Assembly: GCA_035353175.1 (NCBI GenBank)
Contig: DAOPZC010000021.1
Location: forward strand, 1 to 61,810
Direction: 5' to 3'
DNA length: 61,810 nt
DNA from: DAOPZC01 sp035353175
GTDB lineage: Bacteria > Verrucomicrobiota > Kiritimatiellia > RFP12 > UBA1067
Shown: positions 36,170 to 45,369 of the stretch, piece by piece
Position numbering within the stretch: the first letter of the stretch is position 1
How the letters are laid out: each line of letters opens with the position of its first letter
Translations under genes and position numbers: made by a program
Notes under the pieces: generated by a model
What the model was told of the DNA's origin: nothing
Database searches by the model: none
The model's input: the letters and a program-made list of their open reading frames with translations, nothing else

Positions 36170-37312
36170 ATGGCGAACACCCTTTACATCCATGTTCCGT
36201 TTTGCGACGGCAAATGCCACTATTGCGGATTCTACTCGGTGGTCGCCGCCCCGGGTATCATTGCGCTCTACAGCGGCTTGCCCGCGTGCGAACTTGACCT
36301 GTTGCTGGCGACGGTTCCGGGCCTCACGCGCGACCCCTTACAGACCGTCTATATCGGCGGCGGAACGCCCGCCATGCTGGGTGCCGAAGGGCTGAAACGG
36401 ATGGCCGAATCCCTGGCAGAACGTCTCGCGTTCGACAGGGTCGCGGAGTGGACGGTCGAACTGAACCCCGCCTCCGTCACCCCCGATCTGCTCAAGACGC
36501 TGGCAACGCTGGGCGTGAACCGCATCAGCATCGGCATTCAAAGCTTTGACGACGCGACCCTTTCCCGCATCGGACGCCGCCACGACGCGAAAACGGCGCT
36601 CAGGTCGATCCGCATGGCGCAGGATGCCGGCTTTGACAACACCGGCATCGACCTCATCGCCGGGCTGCCGGGGGTCTCGACGGAATTGTGGCTGGCAACG
36701 ATCGAACGCGCGGCCACGCTGGGCCTGAAGCACCTTTCGGTTTATGCGTTGAGCCTCGAGCCGGGCACGACACTGGCCGCGCAAGTTTCATCAGGGCTCA
36801 AACTCCCCGACGACGAGGCGCAGCTCAAGGCGTTGTCTCAGGCGGAATCTCTGCTGGGACAGGCCGGGTTTCTCCGTTACGAGATCTCCAACTACGCGCA
36901 GCCCGGATTCGAATGCCAACACAACTTGAGCGTCTGGCGCGGCAACGATTACCTCGGCCTCGGCCCCGCGGCCGCTTCGCGAATCGGGCGTTCGCGCTGG
37001 ACAAACAGCGAAGACCTGGCCGAATACATCGAGGCGCTCACCCGTAAACAGCCGCTTCACTGCACCCGGGAAATGCTTAGCCAGATGGACGATGCCGTCG
37101 AACGCGCGATTTTTGCGCTGCGCCTTTCGGAAGGCATCGCCCCTTATGACGACGCGCAGCGTTTTCCGGCCCTGAAGCATTGCGCCGAGACGTGGGAAAA
37201 TCGGCTCGCGGGCTTAGCGGATCAGGGCATCACCGAACGCGGGGGGCGCCGCTGGCGGCTCACGGCGCGCGGCCGCGAGGTCTGCGACGCCGTCCTCCGC
37301 GAACTCGTCTAA
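36170..37312 (+). CDS. hemW: HemW-like radical SAM protein (haem chaperone)
   Basis: 380 residues. The radical SAM cluster motif CDGKCHYC gives cysteines at 12, 16 and 19, preceded by LYIHVPF. Further family signs are YIGGGTPAML, VELNPASVT, RISIGIQSFDD, IDLIAGLPG, YEISNYAQPGFECQHNLSVW and YLGLGPAAAS. HemW proteins bind haem and assist its insertion; they were long called oxygen-independent coproporphyrinogen oxidases. The C-terminal domain is complete. The start is the only Met directly before the core; no strong ribosome site is visible. An 88-bp spacer precedes it. A haem chaperone near a diheme cytochrome gene may be coincidence. Confidence 0.92.
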   Translation: MANTLYIHVPFCDGKCHYCGFYSVVAAPGIIALYSGLPACELDLLLATVPGLTRDPLQTVYIGGGTPAMLGAEGLKRMAESLAERLAFDRVAEWTVELNPASVTPDLLKTLATLGVNRISIGIQSFDDATLSRIGRRHDAKTALRSIRMAQDAGFDNTGIDLIAGLPGVSTELWLATIERAATLGLKHLSVYALSLEPGTTLAAQVSSGLKLPDDEAQLKALSQAESLLGQAGFLRYEISNYAQPGFECQHNLSVWRGNDYLGLGPAAASRIGRSRWTNSEDLAEYIEALTRKQPLHCTREMLSQMDDAVERAIFALRLSEGIAPYDDAQRFPALKHCAETWENRLAGLADQGITERGGRRWRLTARGREVCDAVLRELV

Positions 37313-37399
37313 AAGTCGCAGGGCGCCTTCGGGCTTGCAGAGGCCAACCAAACGCGGCATACTGACATTTTTCATGCCTTATCCCGGCCAAAACGTCCC

Positions 37400-38233
37400 A
37401 TGATCATTCAGACACAGGCGATCGTCCTCCAGATCCGGCCCTGGTCCCAAACGTCCCACATGGTCACGTGGCTCACGCCGGACCACGGCAAGGTTGTGAC
37501 TGCGGTCAAAGGTGCCTGCCGTCCCAAAAGCGCATTCCTGGGACAATATGACCTCTTTTACACCTGCGACCTGCTCTTTTACCGGCGCGAACATGACGGC
37601 GTGCACGCCATCCGCGAATGCGCCCCCTCCGTGTTGAGGGAGCCGCTGCGCAAGAGATGGCGGCATACCGCTGTCGCCGCCTACCTCGCCGACTTGACGG
37701 CGCGAGTTACCGTCATCCATCAAGAGGATGCCGCACTGTTTTCGCTGCTGACCCACGCGCTGGACCGACTGGCCGCCGCGCCGGACTCCGACCCCCGCGA
37801 AGTGATGATCCGATACGAGGCCCTCCTGCTCCGCCTGCTCGGGTTCATGCCGGACCTCACGACCTGCCCCATCTGCCACCCCCCGGAACGTCCCTGGCTC
37901 CGTTTCTCTTTGCCCTCGGGCCGCTTCCTTTGCCCTCACTTGGCCAAAATTCAGACAGGCGAAGCCGCGCTTTCCCTCCACCGCAGTGTGCGCGACCTTT
38001 TCCTGGATGTCGCACGGTCGGAGTTCGGCGCCTTCGCCGACAACGCCGCAGGCCCGTATGCAAGCAATAAAAACACGGCGGAGGCGAATCTTCTCCTTGG
38101 CTTATCCCGATTTCTTGGTATGTTTATAACGTTTCATCTCGATGTGCCCTCGGCCGTCCGTCGTGTCACGCTAGAGATGTTAGACACAACCCCCACGCAG
38201 AAACCTGCGTTATTGGAGAATAGTCAACCATGA
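37400..38233 (+). CDS. recO: DNA repair protein RecO
   Basis: 277 residues. RecO helps load RecA in RecFOR gap repair and promotes strand annealing. The N-terminal OB-fold reads TQAIVLQIRPWSQTSHMVTW with KVVTAVKGACRPKS, and a helical domain with a zinc-site-like pair (CPIC and later LCPH) follows. Length is normal. The first ATG after the 87-bp spacer is used; ribosome site weak. The final codons overlap the next gene (ATGA), so recO and the parvulin gene are probably translated together. Confidence 0.87.
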   Translation: MIIQTQAIVLQIRPWSQTSHMVTWLTPDHGKVVTAVKGACRPKSAFLGQYDLFYTCDLLFYRREHDGVHAIRECAPSVLREPLRKRWRHTAVAAYLADLTARVTVIHQEDAALFSLLTHALDRLAAAPDSDPREVMIRYEALLLRLLGFMPDLTTCPICHPPERPWLRFSLPSGRFLCPHLAKIQTGEAALSLHRSVRDLFLDVARSEFGAFADNAAGPYASNKNTAEANLLLGLSRFLGMFITFHLDVPSAVRRVTLEMLDTTPTQKPALLENSQP

Positions 38234-39324
38234 AGTCCGCACCCTTGATCTGTACGGCACTGGCATCCACCCTGATGCTGGCACCTGGCTGCAAAAAAGA
38301 CGCCGAGACGAAACCTGCTGACACGTCGGCTGCTCCGGCCACCGCCGTGACAGCTCCGGCTGCCCCGAAAGACCCGAACGAGGTCGTCGCCTCCGTGAAC
38401 GGCGAGAAATACATCCGCAAGGACATGGAAAAGGTCGTCAGCACGCTGCTCAAGGCCCAGAATATCCCGGCCGAACAGCAGGCCGAAGCCCAGAAATACT
38501 TCGAGCAACGCGCCGCCTACAGCTTCATCATGAAGGCGCTTCTCCTCGGCGAAGCCAAGAAGCAATCCGTCGCCATCACCGACGACGACCGTAAGACCCA
38601 GCTCGCCAAAATGACGGAGGCTCTCAAGCCGCAGAACAAGACGGTCGACCAGTATTTCAAAGAGTCTCCGCTGGGCGAGGAAGCCGCCCGCGCGGAGTTC
38701 GAAGACGGGCTGATCATCGACAAGTTGCTCCAGAAAAACGTGCTCGAGGGCATCAAGATTGACGCGGCGGACGTCAAGAAGTCGATCGCCGATGTCGAAA
38801 AGCGCAATGCGGAAATCGCCGAGAAGAACAAGAACCTCGACACGCTCAAGGCCGAGCGGAAAGCCAAGATCGAAAGCATCAAGAAGCAGATTGCCGATGG
38901 CGCCGACTTCGTCGAGCTCGCCAAAGCGAACTCCGACTGCCCCAGCGGAAAGAATGGCGGCGACTTGGGCCAGTTCGCCCGCGGCCAGATGGTCAAGCCC
39001 TTCGAAGATGCGGCTTTTTCTCAGGAAATCGGCAAAGTCGGCGACATCGTCGAAACTCAGTTCGGCTTCCACCTGATCAAGGTGACGGCGAAAACGCCCG
39101 CCGTTGAGGCGAAAGGCGATCAGCCGGCCAAGCCCGAATCCGTCACCGCCTCGCACATCCTCGTCAAGACCGAGCAGGCCGAGCAGCCGCAGGTTGTACC
39201 GACGGCCGACAAAGTCGAGGCACAGCTGAAGCAGGCGAAGTCGCGCGAAGCCGTTCAGAAGTACATCGAAGGACTGAAGGCATCCGCGAAGATCGAGACG
39301 GTCTTCAAAGACATGCAGCTGTAA
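38230..39324 (+). CDS. Parvulin-type peptidyl-prolyl isomerase lipoprotein, unusual domain order
   Basis: 364 residues. A lipoprotein signal ends LAPGC (lipidated Cys 21), followed by a flexible Ala/Pro-rich linker. A SurA/PpiC-like helical chaperone segment covers about 50-210. The parvulin core is at about 216-285 (ADFVELAKANSDC; GGDLGQFARGQMVKPFEDAA; VETQFGFHLIKV). The strand normally first in this domain, ASHILVK, lies instead after it at about 307-313. It would assist folding of periplasmic or outer-membrane proteins. ATG overlaps the recO stop as ATGA, and a strong terminator follows. Confidence 0.83.
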   Translation: MKSAPLICTALASTLMLAPGCKKDAETKPADTSAAPATAVTAPAAPKDPNEVVASVNGEKYIRKDMEKVVSTLLKAQNIPAEQQAEAQKYFEQRAAYSFIMKALLLGEAKKQSVAITDDDRKTQLAKMTEALKPQNKTVDQYFKESPLGEEAARAEFEDGLIIDKLLQKNVLEGIKIDAADVKKSIADVEKRNAEIAEKNKNLDTLKAERKAKIESIKKQIADGADFVELAKANSDCPSGKNGGDLGQFARGQMVKPFEDAAFSQEIGKVGDIVETQFGFHLIKVTAKTPAVEAKGDQPAKPESVTASHILVKTEQAEQPQVVPTADKVEAQLKQAKSREAVQKYIEGLKASAKIETVFKDMQL

Positions 39325-39344
39325 ACCTTCTCCGCATCCAAAAC

Positions 39345-39384
39345 AAAAAGGGCGGGACCGGAAAACGGCCTCGCCCTTTTTTTT
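39345..39384 (+). terminator. Rho-independent terminator after the parvulin gene
   Basis: A GC-rich hairpin (stem AAGGGCG with GGCC, paired with CGCCCTT) runs straight into eight T residues, 20 nt after the stop at 39324. It ends the dus-hemW-recO-parvulin string. The facing PqqD-like gene ends at 39409, so it may also stop transcription from that side through the A-run on the other strand. Confidence 0.9.
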
Positions 39385-39408
39385 GAGGAGAACGTTCCCG
39401 CGCCCCGA

Positions 39409-39702
39409 TCAAACCGGCCCGCCGCACACGCGCTCCGTGACCAGCCGCTTCTCCGCCAAATCGGACAGAAAACGGTCGACCTCGGCCACCGCGGCCGCTT
39501 CAGTCACCTCGTATTCAGACAGCATCGCCTCAAGCAATTCACGCTTCGTGGCCGGACGTTCCAAATGCTGCCAGAACCAAAGCCCCATGCCGTTGAGGTT
39601 GAACATTTTTGACTCGCCCGCATGCAGCACGATCAGGAAGTGCTCCCCCGCAATGCTTCGCAATTCGATCTCCTCCGCCCTGCAATAACACGCCTGCCCC
39701 AT
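39409..39702 (-). CDS. PqqD-like small protein (RiPP recognition element fold)
   Basis: 97 residues. It has the PqqD pattern: a first strand region, then LHAGESKMFNLNGMGLWFWQHL, then helical stretch with LLEAMLSEYEVTEAAAVAEVDRFLSDLAEKRLV. PqqD-type domains bind leader peptides of ribosomally made peptides for modifying enzymes, but stand-alone members in other contexts are common. ATG 39702 has a GAGGTGG ribosome site and sits 13 nt after the stop of the C25 peptidase gene, so the two are co-expressed. No radical SAM modifying enzyme lies next to it (hemW is a different branch). Its job is unknown. Confidence 0.75.
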   Translation of the reverse strand: MGQACYCRAEEIELRSIAGEHFLIVLHAGESKMFNLNGMGLWFWQHLERPATKRELLEAMLSEYEVTEAAAVAEVDRFLSDLAEKRLVTERVCGGPV

Positions 39703-39715
39703 ATCCACCTCTTTC

Positions 39716-42457
39716 TCATTCAGCCCTGACCTTGTAAAAGCGCTGCCGGGTCCCAACCTCGTACGGCACTTCCAACGATTTAACGGGCCAATCACCTTCA
39801 ATCGCAGACCACCCCCACTCGGCGTCCGCCGCCGTCCGCCAGGGGACCTCTTGCCACTCCCCGCCCGACAGATCCACCGTCGACAAAACCCGATAGGTCA
39901 ATCCGGCCAGAGGTTCGAAAACCAACTTGAGCCCCGCCGACCCGCTGCCGGGAACGACGGCCAGGGGGGCCCGTCCCGCGACCGGCATGGGAAGCGACAA
40001 TTCCCGGACGCGCAGCCCGCCCTGCAAAGGGCTCGTCCCGGCCTGCAGTTCGACCCACGTGACAAACCCGTCCCGGTCTTGATCTTTCAGGTCCGCATAC
40101 GGATCACCCGTCAAACCCAGGCCTGCCAGTGCCGACGCAGGCGTCCCGCGCGCAGTCCGGTCGACGCGGAGGCACAATGAAGGGTCCCCCAGCAAGACCA
40201 TGTGCCGCAACTGCGCCGAGGCATCGTCGCCCATCGACGCGAACGCGCCACACCACACATCGCCCAAGCGCAGCGCCCCCTCCGCCACGCGGTCCCGGAA
40301 AGCGTGCGAGAAAGCTATGGCCTCGGGCGTCGTCATATATCCCGCGGAACTGACGACCGCGGTAAACCCGGAGAAGCGGTTGCGTACGCCCGCCTCCGCG
40401 ATCGACTGCTGTTCTTTCATGAGGTCGAGCAAGGTCCAACGCCCCATCCGGCAGCCCATCAGCACCGCCACGGGGGCAAACGGCCAAGTCCCGGCTCTGA
40501 ACATCGGCGCGTCGAACAGCTTGTTCGCCGACGAGTTGCCCGCCACCGTATCGCTCGAATGGCCGACGTAATAAAAGAAACCGGCGCCCTCCTGCAGCTC
40601 GTAATAGATACCGGTGTGGTAATAGGTGTTTTTCCAGAGCGAACCCAAATAACTCTGATCGGACGCGGGGTAAAACTCCTCGAGATACCATCCGAGGGAC
40701 GGGAACTTCGACGCCGTGGCGGCGGCGATGCCCGCGAAATTCGCGTACATCGCCCCTTCGTTTTCCCAGTCTGCGGAGAAAACCGCCTTTCGCTTCCACG
40801 TCTCCGTCAGCTCATAGCGGATTGTTTTATTGACCATGTGGGCCAACTCCACGGCGTTGGTCGCCAGAAACCGTCCCACCGCCACTTCTGGCACAGCGCC
40901 GCCCGTCACATCGCCCAGCACCGGATCGTTCGGCAACAAGATCGCCCCCGGCGCCGATGCATCAACCTGCGACACCAGGTAGAGCGGGAAGAGCGACGGG
41001 TAAGGCGCGATCTCCCCCAGACGGAAAACCTCCAGCTTGTAATCGCTTCCTCCGTGCCCCGCGAAGAGCAGGTACCGCAATGTCGGCGAAGATCCGTTTG
41101 TCACCCCCGCCGCACAGAACCGCCTGAACGCTTCAGGGTGGACAATCCCGTCGTTGAAGGCGTTGTAAAGCGCCTCCGCGTCGACCACCCGCGTCCGCAG
41201 CCCTTGGGCATTTCTGAAATCCGCGAGTGGCTGCACCGCCTCGGCAAAACCCGTCACCCAGCGCCGCGGCGGCACCACGATCGCCAGTTCGGGCATCTCG
41301 TCCGCATCCTGCCAGGCGATGTCGCGAACACCGCTCACAGACGGCTCAAAGCACCCTTCCGCAGCATCGAACACCGCATACCGCGCCGTATCGTCTCCAC
41401 ACTCGAAAGCCGCCTGCCAGCCCCCCGCGACGTCGTGCGAGACGGAGGCCTCCAGTCTCACGGGCATTCCCGCATCCGCCACATCCCACACGCCGAGTCG
41501 GCCCGACCCGAATCCACCGGCCGCGACCACCGGAGCCGCCCCCCCGGCACACAGCAGCAGCCCCTCCTCAGCCTCGTAGCGCCGCGGATACACAAGGATG
41601 GCGTCGAGCACCATGAAGTCCGACGGCGTCGTTGTCCCGCCCGCGTTGCGCACGGTCAGCACAAGGGTCTCATGGGTCACCGTCCCGGAAGGCACGGCAT
41701 AGTCGAACACCACAGCCTGCTCGTTCGACCAGCTTTGCACCCCGCAACTGACCCCGTTGACGAGGATCTCGCAGGCGTGGATGTCGGGCGTCACAAAATC
41801 GCGGTAGGAGGCCAGTTCGACCCGCACCGTCACGCCGGTCGCGGCATCGGCGGAAAAGCCCGTCATGCCCAGCGTGCGGCTCTGTGTCCGCGTCATCTCG
41901 TCGCCGGACGACGGAACCCACTCGCCGAAATTCAGCACGTTCGTAAGGGTCGCGTGCGTGCTGCGCCGGTCACGGGGTTCAAATGGCGCGAGAAAAGACG
42001 ACCGGTAATGTTCCGTGCACAGGAACCACGCATTGGTCTGAAAATCCGGTTCCGGGATCGCATCCCGCGCCGCCATCGCCACGCCCGGGCCGAAGCTCAG
42101 CCAATAGACATTCTCGGGCGCGAACAGCTCTTCCGTGGCCTGGCCGAAGAAATAAAGCGCTTCGCCATCCGTCGCCCAGGCGACCGCCCCACCCCGGCAG
42201 GTGAGCGACAGCCCGCACGCGCCCAACGCGGCGAGCGTCTCGTCCAGGCGCACGCCGGCCGCCCGGGCGATCTCGTCTGCCGTGACCCGGTAAACGCCCT
42301 CATCGCGGACGCCCAGCCGGACGCGATCGGCGGACAACCCCGCTTGCCACTCCGTCACGCGCGAGCCCACGCCGACCCAATGCTGACCCGCATGGACTGC
42401 GCCCATTCCGAGCAGCCACGCACCCAGCACAAGCCGTCTGTAAAAAAAATCTCGCAC
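39716..42457 (-). CDS. Secreted C25-family (gingipain-like) cysteine peptidase
   Basis: 913 residues with a signal peptide (LVLGAWLLGMGAVHAG). An N-terminal beta-rich region (to about 385) precedes the C25 catalytic domain, with catalytic His in FFYYVGHSSD (about 633) and Cys in VAVLMGCRMGRW (about 669). A calcium-binding-like stretch DQDRDGFVTWVEL lies at about 792. A C-terminal beta-sandwich ends QRFYKVRAE, a form seen in many PVC secreted proteins. C25 peptidases cleave after Arg or Lys and include PorU, the sortase of type IX secretion. The start is a GTG at 42457 and the ribosome site is weak, so the start is uncertain. It is followed by the PqqD-like gene. Confidence 0.82.
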   Translation of the reverse strand: MRDFFYRRLVLGAWLLGMGAVHAGQHWVGVGSRVTEWQAGLSADRVRLGVRDEGVYRVTADEIARAAGVRLDETLAALGACGLSLTCRGGAVAWATDGEALYFFGQATEELFAPENVYWLSFGPGVAMAARDAIPEPDFQTNAWFLCTEHYRSSFLAPFEPRDRRSTHATLTNVLNFGEWVPSSGDEMTRTQSRTLGMTGFSADAATGVTVRVELASYRDFVTPDIHACEILVNGVSCGVQSWSNEQAVVFDYAVPSGTVTHETLVLTVRNAGGTTTPSDFMVLDAILVYPRRYEAEEGLLLCAGGAAPVVAAGGFGSGRLGVWDVADAGMPVRLEASVSHDVAGGWQAAFECGDDTARYAVFDAAEGCFEPSVSGVRDIAWQDADEMPELAIVVPPRRWVTGFAEAVQPLADFRNAQGLRTRVVDAEALYNAFNDGIVHPEAFRRFCAAGVTNGSSPTLRYLLFAGHGGSDYKLEVFRLGEIAPYPSLFPLYLVSQVDASAPGAILLPNDPVLGDVTGGAVPEVAVGRFLATNAVELAHMVNKTIRYELTETWKRKAVFSADWENEGAMYANFAGIAAATASKFPSLGWYLEEFYPASDQSYLGSLWKNTYYHTGIYYELQEGAGFFYYVGHSSDTVAGNSSANKLFDAPMFRAGTWPFAPVAVLMGCRMGRWTLLDLMKEQQSIAEAGVRNRFSGFTAVVSSAGYMTTPEAIAFSHAFRDRVAEGALRLGDVWCGAFASMGDDASAQLRHMVLLGDPSLCLRVDRTARGTPASALAGLGLTGDPYADLKDQDRDGFVTWVELQAGTSPLQGGLRVRELSLPMPVAGRAPLAVVPGSGSAGLKLVFEPLAGLTYRVLSTVDLSGGEWQEVPWRTAADAEWGWSAIEGDWPVKSLEVPYEVGTRQRFYKVRAE

Positions 42458-42542
42458 ATTTCATATTTAATCAAATACGTCCCCCCGGGGGAAACAGAAA
42501 CGCCATATGCCATATGATCCAGCCGAAGCCTGTCTGTTTCAT

Positions 42543-42571
42543 TTTACATCCCGAAGAATGATCGCTACAAT
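42543..42571 (+). promoter_or_regulatory. Probable sigma-70-type promoter for the 42625 gene
   Basis: TTTACA at 42543-42548, a 17-bp spacer, and TACAAT at 42566-42571, 53 bp upstream of the ATG at 42625. The following leader has GAAAGGAG as ribosome site. The spacer 42458-42624 also serves the divergent C25 peptidase gene, for which no clear promoter was found. Confidence 0.5.
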
Positions 42572-42624
42572 ATTTTAAAGTTTAACGTCTTGATTTGTAA
42601 GGTGATGCGCGAAAGGAGACGGTT

Positions 42625-44688
42625 ATGGCCCGGACGAGACTTGCTCATTTTGCGGTTTGGGTTGCGTTGCTCGGCGCAAGTCAGGGACAGTGCGGCGCGA
42701 TCGCTTTCGATCCGTTCCCCATCGGAGCCGGCGCCTACACGAACAATGTCGACCTCAACGTGCAAGGCCCGACGAACACGCCAGTCGCGGGGTTCACCAA
42801 TGTCTGGATCGGCGCAACGTCGCTCGCCGAATCGAGCACAACCCCCGCCGACGCCCCCTGCGCTCTGGAGTCCGGCGGCAGTTGCCGCTTCGCGGGCAAC
42901 GCCGACACCATGATGCGCACCGTCTACCGGGACTTTATCCAGCGCCCCTGCGCACACGGCGACACCAACTACTGGAGCGTGATTGTCTCGCTGGACGGAC
43001 AGGATGCCGACGACACCGCGTATGTGACATGGCGCGACACCGCCGCGGGCGCCACCTATATGGCGCTCAATCTCGGCATTAAAAACGGACGGCTCTTCGC
43101 ACGGTTGCGGGAGCAAGTTCTGTTGGATCTGGGCTCATATATTCCAGGCAAAGCGTATCACCTCGTGGCCAGGGCGGTCATCAGTGGCGGCGATCCAGCC
43201 GATAAAGCCTACGAGGGGACAACGGTCTGGGTGAACCCCACGCGCAGCGACATCCTGCACGACCACCGTGTGGCAGCCCGCTATACGACGATCTCCTTCA
43301 TCTCTCCCGGATACGATCACGACCGGGCCGAGATTTCGACGCAGAATATCGGCGGCCGTACCGCCTTCTTCGACGAGTTGCTTTACACCGCAGACATCGA
43401 TGACCTCAAACTGTCACTCCAGAAGATCCAGAGCGCGACCTTCACCCCCATGCCCCGCCCGGACGACAGCGGCATGCACATCCATATGATCACGCATGAT
43501 TTCGGGCTGGACTCCATCACGCTGGCGGACGGTCGCCACCCCGACATCGAGGGGCCGACAAACGCCTGGGCAACCTGCAGCTATGTGAACAAACCGGCCA
43601 ACGGCAGAACGGTTTCAGCGGCTGAAGCGCTCTCTGGCCTCGGCGTGAATTTCGCCGGCAACATCGCGACGGCCGAGGTCATCTTTGCCACCGCCGTGAC
43701 CAACGGTTTTCCAGGCGGCTTCTTTCTGGTTGAAATCAACGGCGATGATTATGACTTCGTGATCACGCCTCTCGACGAGAACCGAGCCCCGATCGGCAAC
43801 TGGTCGCTGACGATCGCCGGCAACACCCCGTGGGGCACGAATCTGACCGGAGAGGGAAAGTCCGCGCTCGACATTCAATATGATGTCGGACCGGGAAAAA
43901 TCAACGGCATGGCCTTCACATTGGACGATTTCACCGGCGGCAGCGGCGTGCTGACGGGCGTCAAAGGCCTGCGGTTTGTAGACCCCTCCCCGTCGTTTGA
44001 CCTTGACGTGGTCGGCATCTACCACAGCCCGACACAAGCGCTCGCCTACGGAACGGCCGCCCTCCCGATGACGGGCGCGACGTTCAGCCGCACACTGGAC
44101 GACAACCCGATCACAAACGATTTCCAGCTGACCGGGATCTCGACGGCGTTGCGCGCATGGGACACGGTCGAGGGCGCGGTGACCGCCAACATCCATGTCA
44201 CCAGCGAGACCATCCTCGTCTACCCTCAGAACGGGAACGTGCCGGCCAGCCCGAGCGCCGCACTGAGGGGGCTGGACATGAATGGCGCGCTGAACACCGG
44301 CTGCCACATGGAGTTCATGTTTGCGACGCCGATCGCGGACCCGGGCGACTGCATCTTCGTCATCGACGACATCACCTATGACTACAATCCGATCACGGTC
44401 CGTCCGTTGGATCAAAACCGGTTCCCGATATCCACCCACTCGCTCCGCATCAAGGCCGGTGACTGGGGCGGCACGCTGACCGCGAATACGATCACGTACC
44501 AGAATTGGGGGGGCACGTCAACCGGGCGCAGAGTCGGCGGCGTGGCGTTCCGCCTTTCCGATTTTGCGGGTGGCGCGAGCCCTCTTGAGCGGCTGTGGGG
44601 AATCCGCATCGAAGATCCCGAGGGGGGCGTCGATCTGATGATGGTGGGCAGGCGCAAGGCCAGCGGAACCCTTTTCATGCTTTATTAG
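42625..44688 (+). CDS. Secreted protein of unknown function with duplicated C-terminal module
   Basis: 687 residues, signal peptide ending SQGQCGA. The first 250 residues are beta-rich and LamG-like (FDPFPIGAGAYTNNVDLNVQ). Two related modules follow. The first contains ITPLDENRAPIGNWSLTI and MAFTLDDFTGGSGVLTGVKG. The second contains VRPLDQNRFPISTHSLRI and VAFRLSDFAGGASPLERLWG. The protein ends SGTLFMLY, one of four proteins here sharing the G-T/S-hydrophobic tail. ATG 42625 follows GGAGACGGTT. It is divergent from the C25 peptidase. No enzymatic motif was seen; a surface or adhesive role is inferred. Confidence 0.6.
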   Translation: MARTRLAHFAVWVALLGASQGQCGAIAFDPFPIGAGAYTNNVDLNVQGPTNTPVAGFTNVWIGATSLAESSTTPADAPCALESGGSCRFAGNADTMMRTVYRDFIQRPCAHGDTNYWSVIVSLDGQDADDTAYVTWRDTAAGATYMALNLGIKNGRLFARLREQVLLDLGSYIPGKAYHLVARAVISGGDPADKAYEGTTVWVNPTRSDILHDHRVAARYTTISFISPGYDHDRAEISTQNIGGRTAFFDELLYTADIDDLKLSLQKIQSATFTPMPRPDDSGMHIHMITHDFGLDSITLADGRHPDIEGPTNAWATCSYVNKPANGRTVSAAEALSGLGVNFAGNIATAEVIFATAVTNGFPGGFFLVEINGDDYDFVITPLDENRAPIGNWSLTIAGNTPWGTNLTGEGKSALDIQYDVGPGKINGMAFTLDDFTGGSGVLTGVKGLRFVDPSPSFDLDVVGIYHSPTQALAYGTAALPMTGATFSRTLDDNPITNDFQLTGISTALRAWDTVEGAVTANIHVTSETILVYPQNGNVPASPSAALRGLDMNGALNTGCHMEFMFATPIADPGDCIFVIDDITYDYNPITVRPLDQNRFPISTHSLRIKAGDWGGTLTANTITYQNWGGTSTGRRVGGVAFRLSDFAGGASPLERLWGIRIEDPEGGVDLMMVGRRKASGTLFMLY

Positions 44689-44814
44689 CCGCGCGCCGTC
44701 AACCGTCAGACGCCCGGCCGAGACGTGTTCATCGCCACGCCCGCCGGACGCAACGGGCATCGGCGGAGAACCTCGCCGCGCTTAACGGCACAGTGTTGCA
44801 CCGCCTCAGCAGGA

Positions 44815-45369
44815 CTATCTCGAACGTATGGTCAGGGTGTTCGCCTTGATGGGCCGATGCCGATAGCCGGGAATCTTAAAGTCAGTCAACGTCTTGTCGG
44901 CGGTCTCCCTGCTGAATGTGCCGAAGTAAGGATTGACCTGGACATCGACATCATAAAGAACGCCTTTTCTTATCCTGTAAAAGGCGTCGAATGCCCGGTA
45001 ACGATGACCCGCATAGGACACCGGTATCGGAATTGTCCGCGTTTGTCCTGGCGTAATTACAACGAACGCATCCGGAGACGGACTCGTGTCCATATCAATC
45101 ATGATCTGTTCCGCAGGCGCAACGGGTTGTCCGTTCGTAAGAACAGTGAACGTCATGGCCAGAGGTGATTGATTCATCGAAACAATTTCGGCGGAGGTGT
45201 TCTTCACATAGAGCAGAGCCCCCTCCTTGCCGTTGCTGACGAGGCGCGCCTCCAAACCGTCTTGGGCCGACACAGCAGGACCATACCCCACGAGCTCAAT
45301 TGCTCCAGAACAACCCGAGAAAAGCAGGCAGAGCATCGCGCCCGCGATCATATTGTTTTTCGTTTTCAT
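44815..45369 (-). CDS. Small lipoprotein of unknown function
   Basis: 184 residues. The N-terminus MKTKNNMIAGAMLCLLFSGCSG is a lipoprotein signal. The mature part is beta-rich (LLYVKNTSAEIVSMNQSPLAM; VVITPGQTRTIPIPVSYAG) and resembles an Ig-like or DUF1425/YcfL-like fold, with no catalytic residues evident. It converges with the 42625 gene (126-bp spacer, nothing recognised) and diverges from the 45684 gene. The longer frame starting at 45450 is rejected because the lipoprotein signal begins at 45369. Confidence 0.65.
   Translation of the reverse strand: MKTKNNMIAGAMLCLLFSGCSGAIELVGYGPAVSAQDGLEARLVSNGKEGALLYVKNTSAEIVSMNQSPLAMTFTVLTNGQPVAPAEQIMIDMDTSPSPDAFVVITPGQTRTIPIPVSYAGHRYRAFDAFYRIRKGVLYDVDVQVNPYFGTFSRETADKTLTDFKIPGYRHRPIKANTLTIRSR

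Noticed and set aside
36170..37312. Radical SAM maturase partner for the PqqD-like protein
   Set aside because: The protein has the HemW cluster motif and C-terminal domain, lies on the other strand in a different transcript and lacks a SPASM domain.
40202..42517. A 771-codon open frame on the plus strand
   Set aside because: It mirrors the C25 peptidase gene, whose catalytic His and Cys, signal peptide and domain order are clear on the minus strand.
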